Shown piece by piece: positions 44,675 to 53,170 of a stretch of DNA of 64,000 nucleotides (positions are counted from its first letter, which is position 1; the number at the start of each line of letters is the position of its first letter). The notes beneath the pieces are model-generated. The model worked only from the letters and a program-made list of their open reading frames with translations. It was not told the DNA's origin and ran no database searches. The stretch is taken from positions 1 to 64,000 of the IMG/VR virus record IMGVR_UViG_3300027631_002653. One strand, given 5' to 3'. The DNA is from a virus. The position numbers were made by a program, and so were the translations under genes.

Positions 44675-46321
44675 ATGAAGTTAACAAACGAATCAAACTC
44701 CAAAATTTTAGGTATTATAGGCGGACAACATTCTTGTGGTATTGCCTATATTGAAAACAACGAAATTAAAGTCGTATTAGAAGAAGAACGACTTATTAGA
44801 CAAAAACCTTACCTTGATTTAGAAGGTGATTTCTTTAGATTCCCCCTACAATCATTACAAGAATTAATTAATAGGTATAATGTTGATTTGTCTCAAGTTG
44901 ACTATTTTACTAGTTTTCTTAAGTACGATGTTGTAAAACAAATCCTTAAACAAACTGTTGATTTTGATTTACCTGAAAATAAATTTATTAAAACAGAGCA
45001 CCATGAAACCCATTGTGCTTTAGCTTATTATTTATCTAATTTTCAAGATGATACTTTAGTAGTAGCAATTGATGGAAGTGGTGAACACCACTCAGCTAAA
45101 TATTATGTTGGTACTAATGGTAATATGGAATATATTGATGGTATTGAACTTAATAGAAAATCATTAGGTTTATTTTATGCCGCAATAACCGAGTTAATTG
45201 GTTTTAAACGTTTAAAAGACGAAGGTAAAACAGTTGGAATGGCAGGACATGGTAATTTTTGGAAAGAAGTATATGATGCTTTTGATAAATCTATTACAGT
45301 CACAGATATTAAAACTGATTTAGCTGAATTTAATGACCCACATGATTTAGCTGGTGGTTCTATTTTTAAAGAAGTAATGACTAATTTTTTTGATGTTGTT
45401 GGTAGTAAAGTTTGGAAACCAGCAATTAAAGATGTAGCATTAGCAGGTCAATTAGTATTAGAAGAAAAAACACTACAAATTTTAAATAACTTAAGAAAAC
45501 GTTACCCACATATTCGTAAAATAGCATTAGCTGGAGGTATTTTTGCTAATGTTAGAATGAATAAACGTATTAATGAATTAGAGTGGGTTGATGAAATTTT
45601 TATTGCACCACCAATGGGCGATGAAGGATTAGCATTAGGTTCAGCATTAATTGTATTTAAACAATTACACCCTGAATTTAAACCAGTCCGTTTAGATAAT
45701 GTATTTTTTGGAACAGAATATAATGAAGAAGAAATTAATAACGCAGCCCGAGAAATCTTGGGAACTTATAACTATATACCTCTTAACATTGATTTTATCA
45801 CTAGTCTTTTAAATAATCAAAAGATTGTAGGATTATTTCAAGGTAAATTTGAACATGGACCTCGTGCTTTAGGTAATAGAACAATTATGTGTGATGCAAC
45901 ACATCCGGACACATATGATGTAATTAATGGTAGATTAAAACGAAATGATTTTATGCCATTTGCCCCAGCTGTATTAGATGAAGATGCTGATATATTATTT
46001 GAAGTAAGTAAATCAAGATATGCTGCTGAATTTATGACATTATGTTTTAACACTAGAGATGAATGGAAAGATAAACTACCAACAGTTGTCCACCCAGTAG
46101 ATAAAACAGCTCGTGTACAAATAGTAACTGAAAATTCAAATCCATTGTTTTATAAGATTTTAAAATCATATAAAGAAAAAACAGGTATTGGGTGTTTAGT
46201 AAATACTTCATTTAATGTTCATAATGAACCTATAGTAAATAGACCCGTAGAAGCATTTGTACATTTAAAAAATAATATTATAGATTATTTAGTAACTCCT
46301 TATGGAATTTATTCAAAATGA
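44675..46321 (+). CDS. Carbamoyltransferase (NodU/CmcH/TobZ family)
   Basis: 548 aa. Two-domain carbamoyltransferase: N-terminal Kae1/ASKHA-like part (ILGIIGGQHSCGIAYIEN, HHETHCALAYY, VAIDGSGEHHSAKYYV) and a C-terminal YrdC-like half (FEHGPRALGNRTIMCDA, IGCLVNTSFNVHNEPIV). It transfers carbamoyl from carbamoyl-AMP to a hydroxyl, commonly on a sugar. In phages related enzymes may modify hydroxymethyl bases or glycans; the substrate is not shown by sequence. It is first in a cluster with a 2OG oxygenase and an FkbM methyltransferase. Confidence 0.9.
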   Translation: MKLTNESNSKILGIIGGQHSCGIAYIENNEIKVVLEEERLIRQKPYLDLEGDFFRFPLQSLQELINRYNVDLSQVDYFTSFLKYDVVKQILKQTVDFDLPENKFIKTEHHETHCALAYYLSNFQDDTLVVAIDGSGEHHSAKYYVGTNGNMEYIDGIELNRKSLGLFYAAITELIGFKRLKDEGKTVGMAGHGNFWKEVYDAFDKSITVTDIKTDLAEFNDPHDLAGGSIFKEVMTNFFDVVGSKVWKPAIKDVALAGQLVLEEKTLQILNNLRKRYPHIRKIALAGGIFANVRMNKRINELEWVDEIFIAPPMGDEGLALGSALIVFKQLHPEFKPVRLDNVFFGTEYNEEEINNAAREILGTYNYIPLNIDFITSLLNNQKIVGLFQGKFEHGPRALGNRTIMCDATHPDTYDVINGRLKRNDFMPFAPAVLDEDADILFEVSKSRYAAEFMTLCFNTRDEWKDKLPTVVHPVDKTARVQIVTENSNPLFYKILKSYKEKTGIGCLVNTSFNVHNEPIVNRPVEAFVHLKNNIIDYLVTPYGIYSK

Positions 46322-46512
46322 GTAATGAAGAACACTTAGAAGAAATTTTATATAAAGCTCATAAAAAGGGGTTTTATGAAGAATTATTTCATGTAGCAAA
46401 TCAAATCCAAAAGCAAAACCCTAAAATTGGATTATATGAAAAAATTGATTTAGCTTATACACAAATAAAAACAGAAAGATTAAAAAATAATGAAAATACA
46501 TCTCAACATTGA
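46318..46512 (+). CDS. Small helical protein
   Basis: 64 aa, charged and helical (EEHLEEILYKAHKKGFYEELFH). Unrecognised. Overlaps the carbamoyltransferase end by 4 bases and the next gene by 23 bases. Confidence 0.55.
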   Translation: MSNEEHLEEILYKAHKKGFYEELFHVANQIQKQNPKIGLYEKIDLAYTQIKTERLKNNENTSQH

Positions 46513-46939
46513 TTGTGAAGCTAATATTATATTTAATAATGACGCTAAAGTAATTTTAAAAGGTCATGAATCATATTTAACCAAATGGTTTTTTGATGAT
46601 GAATTTGTAGGTGAAATGAATCTAAGTGGAGGACAATGGGGTGCTTATCCTATTAAAGTTGGTAATTGGAAAATAGAATTACATAGAGATGATAAGATTT
46701 ATAAATATGAATTGAACTTAGAAAATAGAAATGTTTTATTTATATATAATTTCCAATACCTTAAAGGTAAACTACCAGATATAAATGAAATGGTTAGTTA
46801 TATAAGTGAATTGAAAGATAAATACAAATTAATCCCATATGTTTATTTTAAAGATAGTGAAAAGTTTGTTTTACCTTTTAAAACTTTAAAAATGAATGAA
46901 AATGGAGATTTTGTCTTAATTATAGAAAAAAATGGATAA
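46490..46939 (+). CDS. Hypothetical beta-rich protein
   Basis: 149 aa with beta-strand-like repeats (AKVILKGHESYLTKWFFDDE; YPIKVGNWKIELHRDDKI). Looks like an immunoglobulin-type sandwich that could serve as an accessory binding domain. It belongs to the carbamoyltransferase cluster. Unrecognised. Confidence 0.6.
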   Translation: MKIHLNIDCEANIIFNNDAKVILKGHESYLTKWFFDDEFVGEMNLSGGQWGAYPIKVGNWKIELHRDDKIYKYELNLENRNVLFIYNFQYLKGKLPDINEMVSYISELKDKYKLIPYVYFKDSEKFVLPFKTLKMNENGDFVLIIEKNG

Positions 46940-47594
46940 TCTTATTAAAATATATAATGGTGCTATTAGCCCTGAAATGTGTCAATTTATTATTGATAAA
47001 TTTGAATATTCTCAAAATAAAGTAGACGGAATGTCGGGTGGTGGTATAAGAAAACATATCAAAGCATCTACTGATTTAATGATACATGATGAAGCTGGTA
47101 AAGATGATGATTGGAATTACATTTACAATTATTTGATGGAAAATTTATTACACTATTTAGTAGATTATCTTGAAGTAAATGATTTTCCTATTTTATCTCA
47201 AAATTATTCAAGTAAATCAAGTGTTGTTAGAACTGCTCAAACATGTTTTATGAGTGGTAATAACGGTACACCTCATATTCAAATGCAACGTTATATTGGT
47301 GGTGAAGGTTATTACGCATGGCATCACGAAAATGAAGGTGGTAACACATCAAAACGCGAATTATTTTATATCTATTACCTAAATACTCTAACAACTGGTG
47401 GAACAGAATTTAAATACAACCCCCAAATTATCTACCCAGAATCAGGTAAATTAATTTTCTCACCAGCTTATTGGACTCATAAACATAGAGGTAATGCTCC
47501 AGGAGATGGTAATACAAAATATATTATTACGGGTTGGATTGAAAGTCAAAAAAATAATATAGGTGAAGAATTTGAACAAGATTATTTTATATGA
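46932..47594 (+). CDS. 2OG-Fe(II) oxygenase, prolyl-hydroxylase-like
   Basis: 220 aa. Double-stranded beta-helix oxygenase: iron ligands in YYAWHHENEGG (His-x-Glu/Asp) and a distal His in SPAYWTHKHRGNAP, followed by YIITGWI with an Arg just after the His for 2-oxoglutarate. It hydroxylates a substrate, which could create the OH that the carbamoyltransferase or methyltransferase then uses (inference from adjacency). No TET-like features were noted. Confidence 0.78.
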   Translation: MDNLIKIYNGAISPEMCQFIIDKFEYSQNKVDGMSGGGIRKHIKASTDLMIHDEAGKDDDWNYIYNYLMENLLHYLVDYLEVNDFPILSQNYSSKSSVVRTAQTCFMSGNNGTPHIQMQRYIGGEGYYAWHHENEGGNTSKRELFYIYYLNTLTTGGTEFKYNPQIIYPESGKLIFSPAYWTHKHRGNAPGDGNTKYIITGWIESQKNNIGEEFEQDYFI

Positions 47595-48541
47595 ATATAG
47601 ACATACAATTTAATCCAAATGATATTACTATTTGGAATTATGAACCCAATGATATTAAGTTAAAAGGCGTTTATATTGATATAGAAACTAATTTAATAAC
47701 TCACATTAATACATTATATATTCCTCCAAGTAATGGTTTTATAAGTATTCCTTTATCAAATTATTATTTTCAATATTGTAAAGGTTTTAAAGTAGAATTA
47801 TATAATGGTGATGAATTAGTTTTAAGTAAATCTCACATTTATACTAATACTTTAAATAGTAGATTTTATTTCCACAGAAACGATTTTGCTCAAAATTATG
47901 GTTCATGGATGAGTTTAATACATGAACGTGAATATGAAAATAAAATATTTATAAGCCCAAATGATATTGTATATGACTTAGGAGCTAATATTGGGGCATT
48001 TACTAAATGGGCAACGTTATTTAATCCAAATTCCATTTATAGTTTTGAACCTACCCCCTCTTTATATAGTGATTTATTAAAAACATTTGAACATAATTCT
48101 AATGTTCATATTTTTGATTTAGCTATAACAGATCAAAACAAATCTATTAATTTCTATGAACTTACAGAAAATACAGGTAACTCATTAGTTGAAATACCTA
48201 AAGAAAATAGAATTGGGGATATATTTAAAGGAATAACTCAAGTACAAGGTATTAATTTAGAAGAATACGTTATAAAAAATATGTTACCATTACCTACATT
48301 ATTAAAAGTAGATATTGAAGGTAGTGAATATGATTTTTTTGAAAACACAAGTGATGCTTTCTTTTCAAATACAAACCAAATAATAGTAGAATTTCATCAT
48401 AACATTGAAGGTACTTCTAAGTTAGATAAAATACAATATATTATAAAAAGATTTTTAAATTTAGGTTATAAAATACAAGTTAAAGAAGGTGATTCAATTG
48501 ATAACGATATGTTTACAATTCTTCTAACTAAATTTGGTTAA
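47591..48541 (+). CDS. FkbM-family methyltransferase with N-terminal beta domain
   Basis: 316 aa. The first ~95 residues are a beta-rich domain (ITIWNYEPNDIKLKGVYIDI; FKVELYNGDELVLSKS). The methyltransferase follows: DIVYDLGANIGAFTKWA (motif I), YSFEPTPSLYSDLL, IFDLAITDQNKS and LLKVDIEGSEYDFF (FkbM DIEGxE). It O-methylates a hydroxyl on a small molecule or sugar. Overlaps the oxygenase stop by 4 bases. Confidence 0.85.
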   Translation: MNIDIQFNPNDITIWNYEPNDIKLKGVYIDIETNLITHINTLYIPPSNGFISIPLSNYYFQYCKGFKVELYNGDELVLSKSHIYTNTLNSRFYFHRNDFAQNYGSWMSLIHEREYENKIFISPNDIVYDLGANIGAFTKWATLFNPNSIYSFEPTPSLYSDLLKTFEHNSNVHIFDLAITDQNKSINFYELTENTGNSLVEIPKENRIGDIFKGITQVQGINLEEYVIKNMLPLPTLLKVDIEGSEYDFFENTSDAFFSNTNQIIVEFHHNIEGTSKLDKIQYIIKRFLNLGYKIQVKEGDSIDNDMFTILLTKFG

Positions 48542-48566
48542 TTAAAAAATTATTCGTATATTACAA
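48533..48566 (+). promoter_or_regulatory. Promoter before peroxiredoxin gene
   Basis: TTTGGT 48533-48538 (overlapping the previous stop codon), spacer ending ATTCG, TATATT 48557-48562, ACAA. Confidence 0.82.
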
Positions 48567-48578
48567 CAAATAAAAAAC

Positions 48579-49187
48579 ATGAGTTACATAGGTAAAGAAT
48601 TTCCGTTAGTACATCTCAAAACAGTAAATTATGTTGATGAACGTATCTACATTATTGATGAAGCTAGAAAACAAGGTAAAAAACTATTGTTATTTTGGTA
48701 CCCAAAAGATTTTACATTTGTTTGTCCAACCGAACTACATGCTTTTCAAGCAGCACTACCCGAATTTGAAGCTCGTAATACAATTGTAATTGGGGCAAGT
48801 TGTGATTCGGTTGAAGTACACCAAGCATGGTTACGTACACCAAAAGATAAAGGTGGTATTGAAGGTGTTACATATCCAATTTTAGCAGATACAACTCGAA
48901 TACTAGCAGAATCATTAGATATTTTAGATTATAATGGTTGGGATAGTAAAGATGGTGATAACGTAACTTATAGAGCAACTTATTTGATTGATGAAGAGGG
49001 TATAGTGTTTCATGAAAGCGTGAACCATATGTCGCTAGGTCGTGACATAAATGAGTATTTGCGTTTAATAGACGCTTATACACACGTACAAAACGTAGGT
49101 GAAGTGTGTCCGGCCAATTGGAAAAATGGGGCACAAGCAATAAAAGCAGATATAGATAGTTTAAGTGATTATTTAAAAAATATTTAA
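48579..49187 (+). CDS. 2-Cys peroxiredoxin (AhpC/TSA type)
   Basis: 202 aa. Peroxidatic site LFWYPKDFTFVCPTELHAFQ with Cys49, and a C-terminal resolving Cys in VGEVCPANWKNGAQ. The conserved AESLDILDY and YLIDEEGIVFHESV segments are typical. It reduces peroxides using a thioredoxin; phage thioredoxin-like genes at 11906 and 15420 could serve. Its own promoter suggests early expression, perhaps to handle oxidative stress during infection (inference). Confidence 0.92.
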   Translation: MSYIGKEFPLVHLKTVNYVDERIYIIDEARKQGKKLLLFWYPKDFTFVCPTELHAFQAALPEFEARNTIVIGASCDSVEVHQAWLRTPKDKGGIEGVTYPILADTTRILAESLDILDYNGWDSKDGDNVTYRATYLIDEEGIVFHESVNHMSLGRDINEYLRLIDAYTHVQNVGEVCPANWKNGAQAIKADIDSLSDYLKNI

Positions 49188-49234
49188 AGCTTGCATAACT
49201 ATACCATACCATTTAATCCGTATATACAATAAAA

Positions 49235-49528
49235 ATGAGACTAAATAGAGAACAAAAACGCGAACAAGCCGTAATTGATTTAATAAATCAAATGTTTATT
49301 ATTGCCGGCCATCAAGTTACGTACGATGATATTAAAGACCGTAAAGATGCTTGGTATTCGGAATGGGAAATGACAGTTCAACAAGCCGAGGAATGGAAAA
49401 AATGGGGAATTGCTTATTTACGTAAGAATCTAAAACTAAATAAAGCATTAGCCGAGCGTGAAATGCTGTGGGTTAATTTACAATGGGGACTAAAATATAG
49501 TAATTGGGAAGAATACCATGAAAAATAA
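49235..49528 (+). CDS. Hypothetical protein
   Basis: 97 aa, helical and charged (REQKREQAVIDLINQMFIIA, VQQAEEWKKWGIAYLRKNL) with several Trp. Unrecognised. Overlaps the next gene by 11 bases. Confidence 0.65.
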   Translation: MRLNREQKREQAVIDLINQMFIIAGHQVTYDDIKDRKDAWYSEWEMTVQQAEEWKKWGIAYLRKNLKLNKALAEREMLWVNLQWGLKYSNWEEYHEK

Positions 49529-49718
49529 AAACGAAATGTTGTTATCAAAATCACACTACCACGAGATGGTAGATAGATTACACGTGATAACATGCATGAT
49601 TGATACTCATTTATTGCAACATCCAGTAGCAAAACTGGATAAAAATATAAGTGGTAACATTGAAAAAGCAGTTGAGTTGTTGTGTGAGGCATATCAACAG
49701 GCAGGTTCAAAATTATAA
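49518..49718 (+). CDS. Small hypothetical protein
   Basis: 66 aa, helical (YHEMVDRLHVITCMIDTHL), no recognised domain. Confidence 0.6.
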   Translation: MKNKNEMLLSKSHYHEMVDRLHVITCMIDTHLLQHPVAKLDKNISGNIEKAVELLCEAYQQAGSKL

Positions 49719-49737
49719 TAATTAATAAATTGATTTA

Positions 49738-49878
49738 GTGAAAAATAAGGTTAAATTTACAGGTACAACAATGGGAGCGGAGGAATTCGTTGAATATTGG
49801 AATAAGCATTACCCACAAAATGAAAAATCTAAGAAAATTTTACGGAAAAATACCAATCGAGGTAAAGACAGTGATTAG
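49738..49878 (+). CDS. Very small protein, GTG start (46 aa)
   Basis: From GTG 49738; basic, ending KKILRKNTNRGKDSD. Overlaps the gene at 49820 in another frame by 59 bases, so at most one may be real as drawn, or both are overlapping genes. Weak evidence. Confidence 0.35.
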   Translation: MKNKVKFTGTTMGAEEFVEYWNKHYPQNEKSKKILRKNTNRGKDSD

Positions 49879-49942
49879 TATTTTGGGGATTGGTGTGGGT
49901 GAATTGATATTGGACTATTTAATAAAGAATATATGGCTATAA
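49820..49942 (+). CDS. Very small hydrophobic protein (40 aa)
   Basis: ATG 49820; TVISILGIGVGELILDYLI is membrane-like. Overlaps the next gene by 10 bases. Function unknown; plausible from composition only. Confidence 0.45.
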   Translation: MKNLRKFYGKIPIEVKTVISILGIGVGELILDYLIKNIWL

Positions 49943-50193
49943 AACCACAAGCAATTAGAAAAGGAGTTATCGTTAAATTCGATAACATAGAGGTTGATAA
50001 ACAAAATATTATCACGGCAAGTGAGACTTGGTCTCTAAACCATGAAATATTGTTTAGGAAACTTTTACAACAAGGTGGTATAGTTAAGATTAATGGAGTA
50101 AAGGTTGAGGTAATTCCCTCTATGAAAGTAGTTAATTCACAAGGTAATCCTGAAGTGAAAGGACCATTAATTGACCCCTTAGCTAGATTTTAA
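49933..50193 (+). CDS. Small hypothetical protein
   Basis: 86 aa, beta-like with IRKGVIVKFDNIEVDKQNII and VKINGVKVEVIPSMK; no known domain. Its TAATG junction couples it to 50193. Confidence 0.6.
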   Translation: MAIKPQAIRKGVIVKFDNIEVDKQNIITASETWSLNHEILFRKLLQQGGIVKINGVKVEVIPSMKVVNSQGNPEVKGPLIDPLARF

Positions 50194-50762
50194 TGAATAA
50201 TTTAATAATAATATCACATCCTAATAAAAATAGTTTTTGTTATAATGGTATTATGAAAACCATTAAAAGGACTTTGGAACAAAATAAAGAAGAAGTTTGG
50301 GTAATTGATTTGTATGCAGAAAATAAAACATTTGTGTTTGAATCTGATAAAATTAAAGAATATAAAAAACTTATCACTTGGAGTGATAGAATTTATATAA
50401 TATCTCCTGTTTGGTGGTTTAGAACTACTCCAGCTTTGGAATCATTTTTTGATCAAATTTTTACCCCAGGATTTGCATATAATTTTATACCTTTAACAAA
50501 ACTTTATGGTTATCCTAAACCTCTATTAAAGTCTAAAAAAGTAAGAACATACCTTACACATGGAGCACCAAGAATACCAGTTTTATTATTATATTTAAAT
50601 TCAGTAAAACTAAGATTAGTGATGGGGGTTTATTCATTTGTATTTGGTTGGTTTAAAACTAAAACATCTCAATTTTGGAGTGTACCTTTTGTTTCCCAAG
50701 AAAAAAGACAATCATATTTAACAAGTATTAAAAGAGATATTAAAAAAGATTTAAACTTATGA
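50193..50762 (+). CDS. NAD(P)H:quinone oxidoreductase-like flavodoxin-fold protein
   Basis: 189 aa. LIIISHPNKNSFCYNGIM is the flavodoxin-like FMN loop region; YIISPVWWFRTTPALESFFD (the PxWW/F motif) and FAYNF resemble KefF/MdaB-type quinone reductases. An FMN- or FAD-dependent two-electron reductase is most likely. It could also pass electrons to a radical SAM enzyme if flavodoxin-like; not clear from sequence. Confidence 0.75.
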   Translation: MNNLIIISHPNKNSFCYNGIMKTIKRTLEQNKEEVWVIDLYAENKTFVFESDKIKEYKKLITWSDRIYIISPVWWFRTTPALESFFDQIFTPGFAYNFIPLTKLYGYPKPLLKSKKVRTYLTHGAPRIPVLLLYLNSVKLRLVMGVYSFVFGWFKTKTSQFWSVPFVSQEKRQSYLTSIKRDIKKDLNL

Positions 50763-51052
50763 CATACGAAAGATTTTTAAAAATAATTACAGAGATAGAA
50801 AAGCAAGATAAGATAGTGTCTGCTCTCTATGATTTGAAAGTAGATTTAATAGATTGGACTGATCCTTATGGAAGTATTATAGGTGAATTAATAAAAGAGA
50901 TTTATGGGGAAGAAGGGTATGACTGGTTTTCTTGGTACTGTTATGAAAGAGACTTTGGAAGCAAAGAAGTAGGGGCTTGGGATGAAAATAAAAATCCAAT
51001 CTGTTACAGTCACGAATCACTTTGGGAGTATTTAGAAAAAATTCCTAAATAA
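50759..51052 (+). CDS. Hypothetical protein
   Basis: 97 aa, charged, with IVSALYDLKVDLIDWTDPYG and EGYDWFSWYCYERDF. Unrecognised. Overlaps the preceding gene by 4 bases. Confidence 0.6.
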   Translation: MTYERFLKIITEIEKQDKIVSALYDLKVDLIDWTDPYGSIIGELIKEIYGEEGYDWFSWYCYERDFGSKEVGAWDENKNPICYSHESLWEYLEKIPK

Positions 51053-51108
51053 TTAATTTTTAATATTAAAGTAATATAATAATTATACAATTTATTATTT
51101 ATAAATGA

Positions 51109-51792
51109 ATGAAAACACTTATTATTTCAGACCTTCACATAGGGTCTAAAGGTTGTAAAACAGATGAGATTTTAGAATTATTAAAAGACGAGTCATTTGA
51201 ACGTTATATTTTAGTAGGAGATATAATTGATGGTTGGTTATTTACTAAATATAAAAAATTTTCTTATCAACATACAAGAGTAATTCGTCGTTTTCTTAAA
51301 TTATCTAAAGATAAGGAAATTATTTGGATTTCAGGTAACCACGATGAATTTTTACGTAAATATTCTCCGGTTGAATTAGGTAATATTAAAGTAGTAGATG
51401 AATTTATTGAAAATGGCGTTTGGTATTGTCATGGAGACAAATACGATGGTATTATTAAGATGCATTGGTTAGGTATGTTAGGTTCAGTTGGTTATGATTT
51501 AGCTATTGTGATTGACAGATTTTTAAAGCGTTTTAATAAAAAAACTAGTTTATCTAAATTTTTAAAGGATAATGTTAAAGCCGCTGTTTCGTTTTTAGTT
51601 GATTTTGAAAATGAAATGGTTCGTCAAGCTAAAAAACGTAAATGTCACACTGTAGTTTGTGGTCATATTCATACTCCAAATTTTAAAAATATTGATGGTG
51701 TTTATTATATAAATTGTGGTGATTGGGTAGAAAATTGTACACATGTTATATTAGAAAATAATGACTTTGAACTATGGTATCAAAACAATTAA
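51109..51792 (+). CDS. Metallophosphoesterase, LpxH-like
   Basis: 227 aa calcineurin-like phosphoesterase. Motifs: LIISDLHIGSKG (DxH), LVGDIIDGW (GDxxD), ISGNHDEFL (GNHD), WYCHGDKYD (H/D) and CGHIHTPNF (GHxH). The closest-looking relatives are LpxH/YbbF UDP-diacylglucosamine hydrolases of lipid A synthesis. The exact substrate is uncertain. A glycosyltransferase starts inside its 3' end. Confidence 0.82.
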   Translation: MKTLIISDLHIGSKGCKTDEILELLKDESFERYILVGDIIDGWLFTKYKKFSYQHTRVIRRFLKLSKDKEIIWISGNHDEFLRKYSPVELGNIKVVDEFIENGVWYCHGDKYDGIIKMHWLGMLGSVGYDLAIVIDRFLKRFNKKTSLSKFLKDNVKAAVSFLVDFENEMVRQAKKRKCHTVVCGHIHTPNFKNIDGVYYINCGDWVENCTHVILENNDFELWYQNN

Positions 51793-52490
51793 CAATCGTA
51801 ATTCCAACTTATAATGAGGGTAAATACATTGCTCGAACATTATATGCTATTGCTGCTCAATCAGGAACACATAAAGTAAAAATTATAATAGCGGATGCTA
51901 AATCAACTGATAATACTAGAACATTAGCTGAGGTGAATGGATTTGAATTAGGATTAAATTTAAAAGTTATAGATGGAGGTTTACCTGCTGTAGGTAGGAA
52001 TGCTGGAGCTAAATTAGCAACTACACCTTATATTTTATTTTTAGATGCTGATGTAACATTTACTCACAAATATGCTATTAAGGAAGCGTTTAGTGAAATG
52101 ATAAATGGTAAATATGAAATGTTAGGAACAACACCGGTTTATAAGGGTGAGTTCGACATTAGAGCATCCATTATGTTCGGTCTAAACAAGTATGTAACGT
52201 GGTTACTATCTAAAACCGAACCATTTGCCATAGGTGGATTTACAATGGTTAGTAGACGAATATTTAATTCTTTGGGTGGTTATGATGAGAAAGCAACACA
52301 AAGTGAGGATTGGTTACTAAGTAAAAAAATAAAACCTAATAAATTCAAATTAATACCAGAATTAATCACTCAGGACAACAGGCGATTTAAGCGTTATGGT
52401 TATTTTAGTATGATAAAATTGTTATATAATAATTGGAAGAATCGTAACAATACTCAATATTTTTACGAGGATCAAGGTTACTGGAATTAA
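51774..52490 (+). CDS. Glycosyltransferase, GT2 family
   Basis: 238 aa. LTIVIPTYNEGKYIARTLYAI is a classic GT2 start; VGRNAGAKLATTPYILFLDADV contains DxD (LDADV). GGYDEKATQSEDWLLSKKI gives the acceptor acidic motif. Starts 19 bases inside the LpxH-like gene. With that neighbour it might act on lipid-linked or surface sugar (inference). Confidence 0.88.
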   Translation: MVSKQLTIVIPTYNEGKYIARTLYAIAAQSGTHKVKIIIADAKSTDNTRTLAEVNGFELGLNLKVIDGGLPAVGRNAGAKLATTPYILFLDADVTFTHKYAIKEAFSEMINGKYEMLGTTPVYKGEFDIRASIMFGLNKYVTWLLSKTEPFAIGGFTMVSRRIFNSLGGYDEKATQSEDWLLSKKIKPNKFKLIPELITQDNRRFKRYGYFSMIKLLYNNWKNRNNTQYFYEDQGYWN

Positions 52491-52506
52491 TTAATATTTA
52501 TAATAA

Positions 52507-52890
52507 ATGGCATACTCAGATAAAGTAATCGATCATTACACCAACCCAAGAAACATTGGCACTTTGGATAAATCAGACCCACGTGTTGGAACGGGATTGG
52601 TAGGTGCTCCGGAATGTGGAGATGTGATGCGTTTACAAATTATGGTTGAGGATGGTATTATTAAAGATGCTAAATTTAAAACATTTGGTTGTGGTTCTGC
52701 CATTGCCTCAAGTTCATTAACTACGGAATGGATAAAAGGTAAATCATTAGAACAAGCATTAACTATTGATAACATGGATATTGTTGAGGAGTTAGCATTA
52801 CCACCAGTTAAAATACATTGCTCAGTATTAGCAGAAGATGCTATTAAGAAAGCCATTGAGGATTATAAGAATAAACATCTAAATGGATAG
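52507..52890 (+). CDS. iscU: IscU-like iron-sulfur scaffold protein
   Basis: 127 aa, same length as bacterial IscU. Cluster ligands are all present: Cys37 and Asp39 (PECGD), Cys62 (TFGCGSA), His104 and Cys105 (KIHCSVLAE). The HscA-recognition motif LPPVK is at residues 98-102. It would build [2Fe-2S]/[4Fe-4S] clusters using sulfur from a host cysteine desulfurase, since no IscS was found here, with host HscA/HscB. In a block with IscA at 53040. A phage IscU with LPPVK is rare in my knowledge. Confidence 0.93.
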   Translation: MAYSDKVIDHYTNPRNIGTLDKSDPRVGTGLVGAPECGDVMRLQIMVEDGIIKDAKFKTFGCGSAIASSSLTTEWIKGKSLEQALTIDNMDIVEELALPPVKIHCSVLAEDAIKKAIEDYKNKHLNG

Positions 52891-53170
52891 AGCAACACTT
52901 GAACGATTGGATGATGATGATTGGTATATCTTAAAACGAAAACCACTCCCATTATCAGCAGAAACTCTACTTAAATTAGGTAGGTGCTGCGGGAATAAAT
53001 GCTTAAATTGTCCATACAAACCAAAACATACCATAGGAAATGAAAATATTCACTTTGACCACGAAAGCCAAATCACAATTAGACAAACTAATGGTGGAGG
53101 AACAATGCACCGAAGATCATTTTTTAAGAGTATCAGTAAAAGGTGGAGGTTGCTCTGGTCTAACTTATGA
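52883..53170 (+). CDS. Small Cys-rich protein (DUF5522-like), overlapping iscA
   Basis: 95 aa as read. ETLLKLGRCCGNKCLNCPYK matches the small CCG-x2-C-x2-CPY motif of DUF5522-type proteins common in Bacteroidota, perhaps a metal- or Fe-S-binding protein. It runs on past the expected end into iscA (overlap 53040-53170, 131 bases) with a basic, disordered tail (MHRRSFFKSISKRW). The true coding end may be near 53040 or the stop may have been lost; both are guesses. Confidence 0.6.
   Translation: MDRATLERLDDDDWYILKRKPLPLSAETLLKLGRCCGNKCLNCPYKPKHTIGNENIHFDHESQITIRQTNGGGTMHRRSFFKSISKRWRLLWSNL

Noticed and set aside
48868-49212. Minus-strand 114-aa frame inside the peroxiredoxin gene
   Set aside because: Antisense to a well conserved enzyme; Tyr/Leu/His-rich as expected for a reverse reading.
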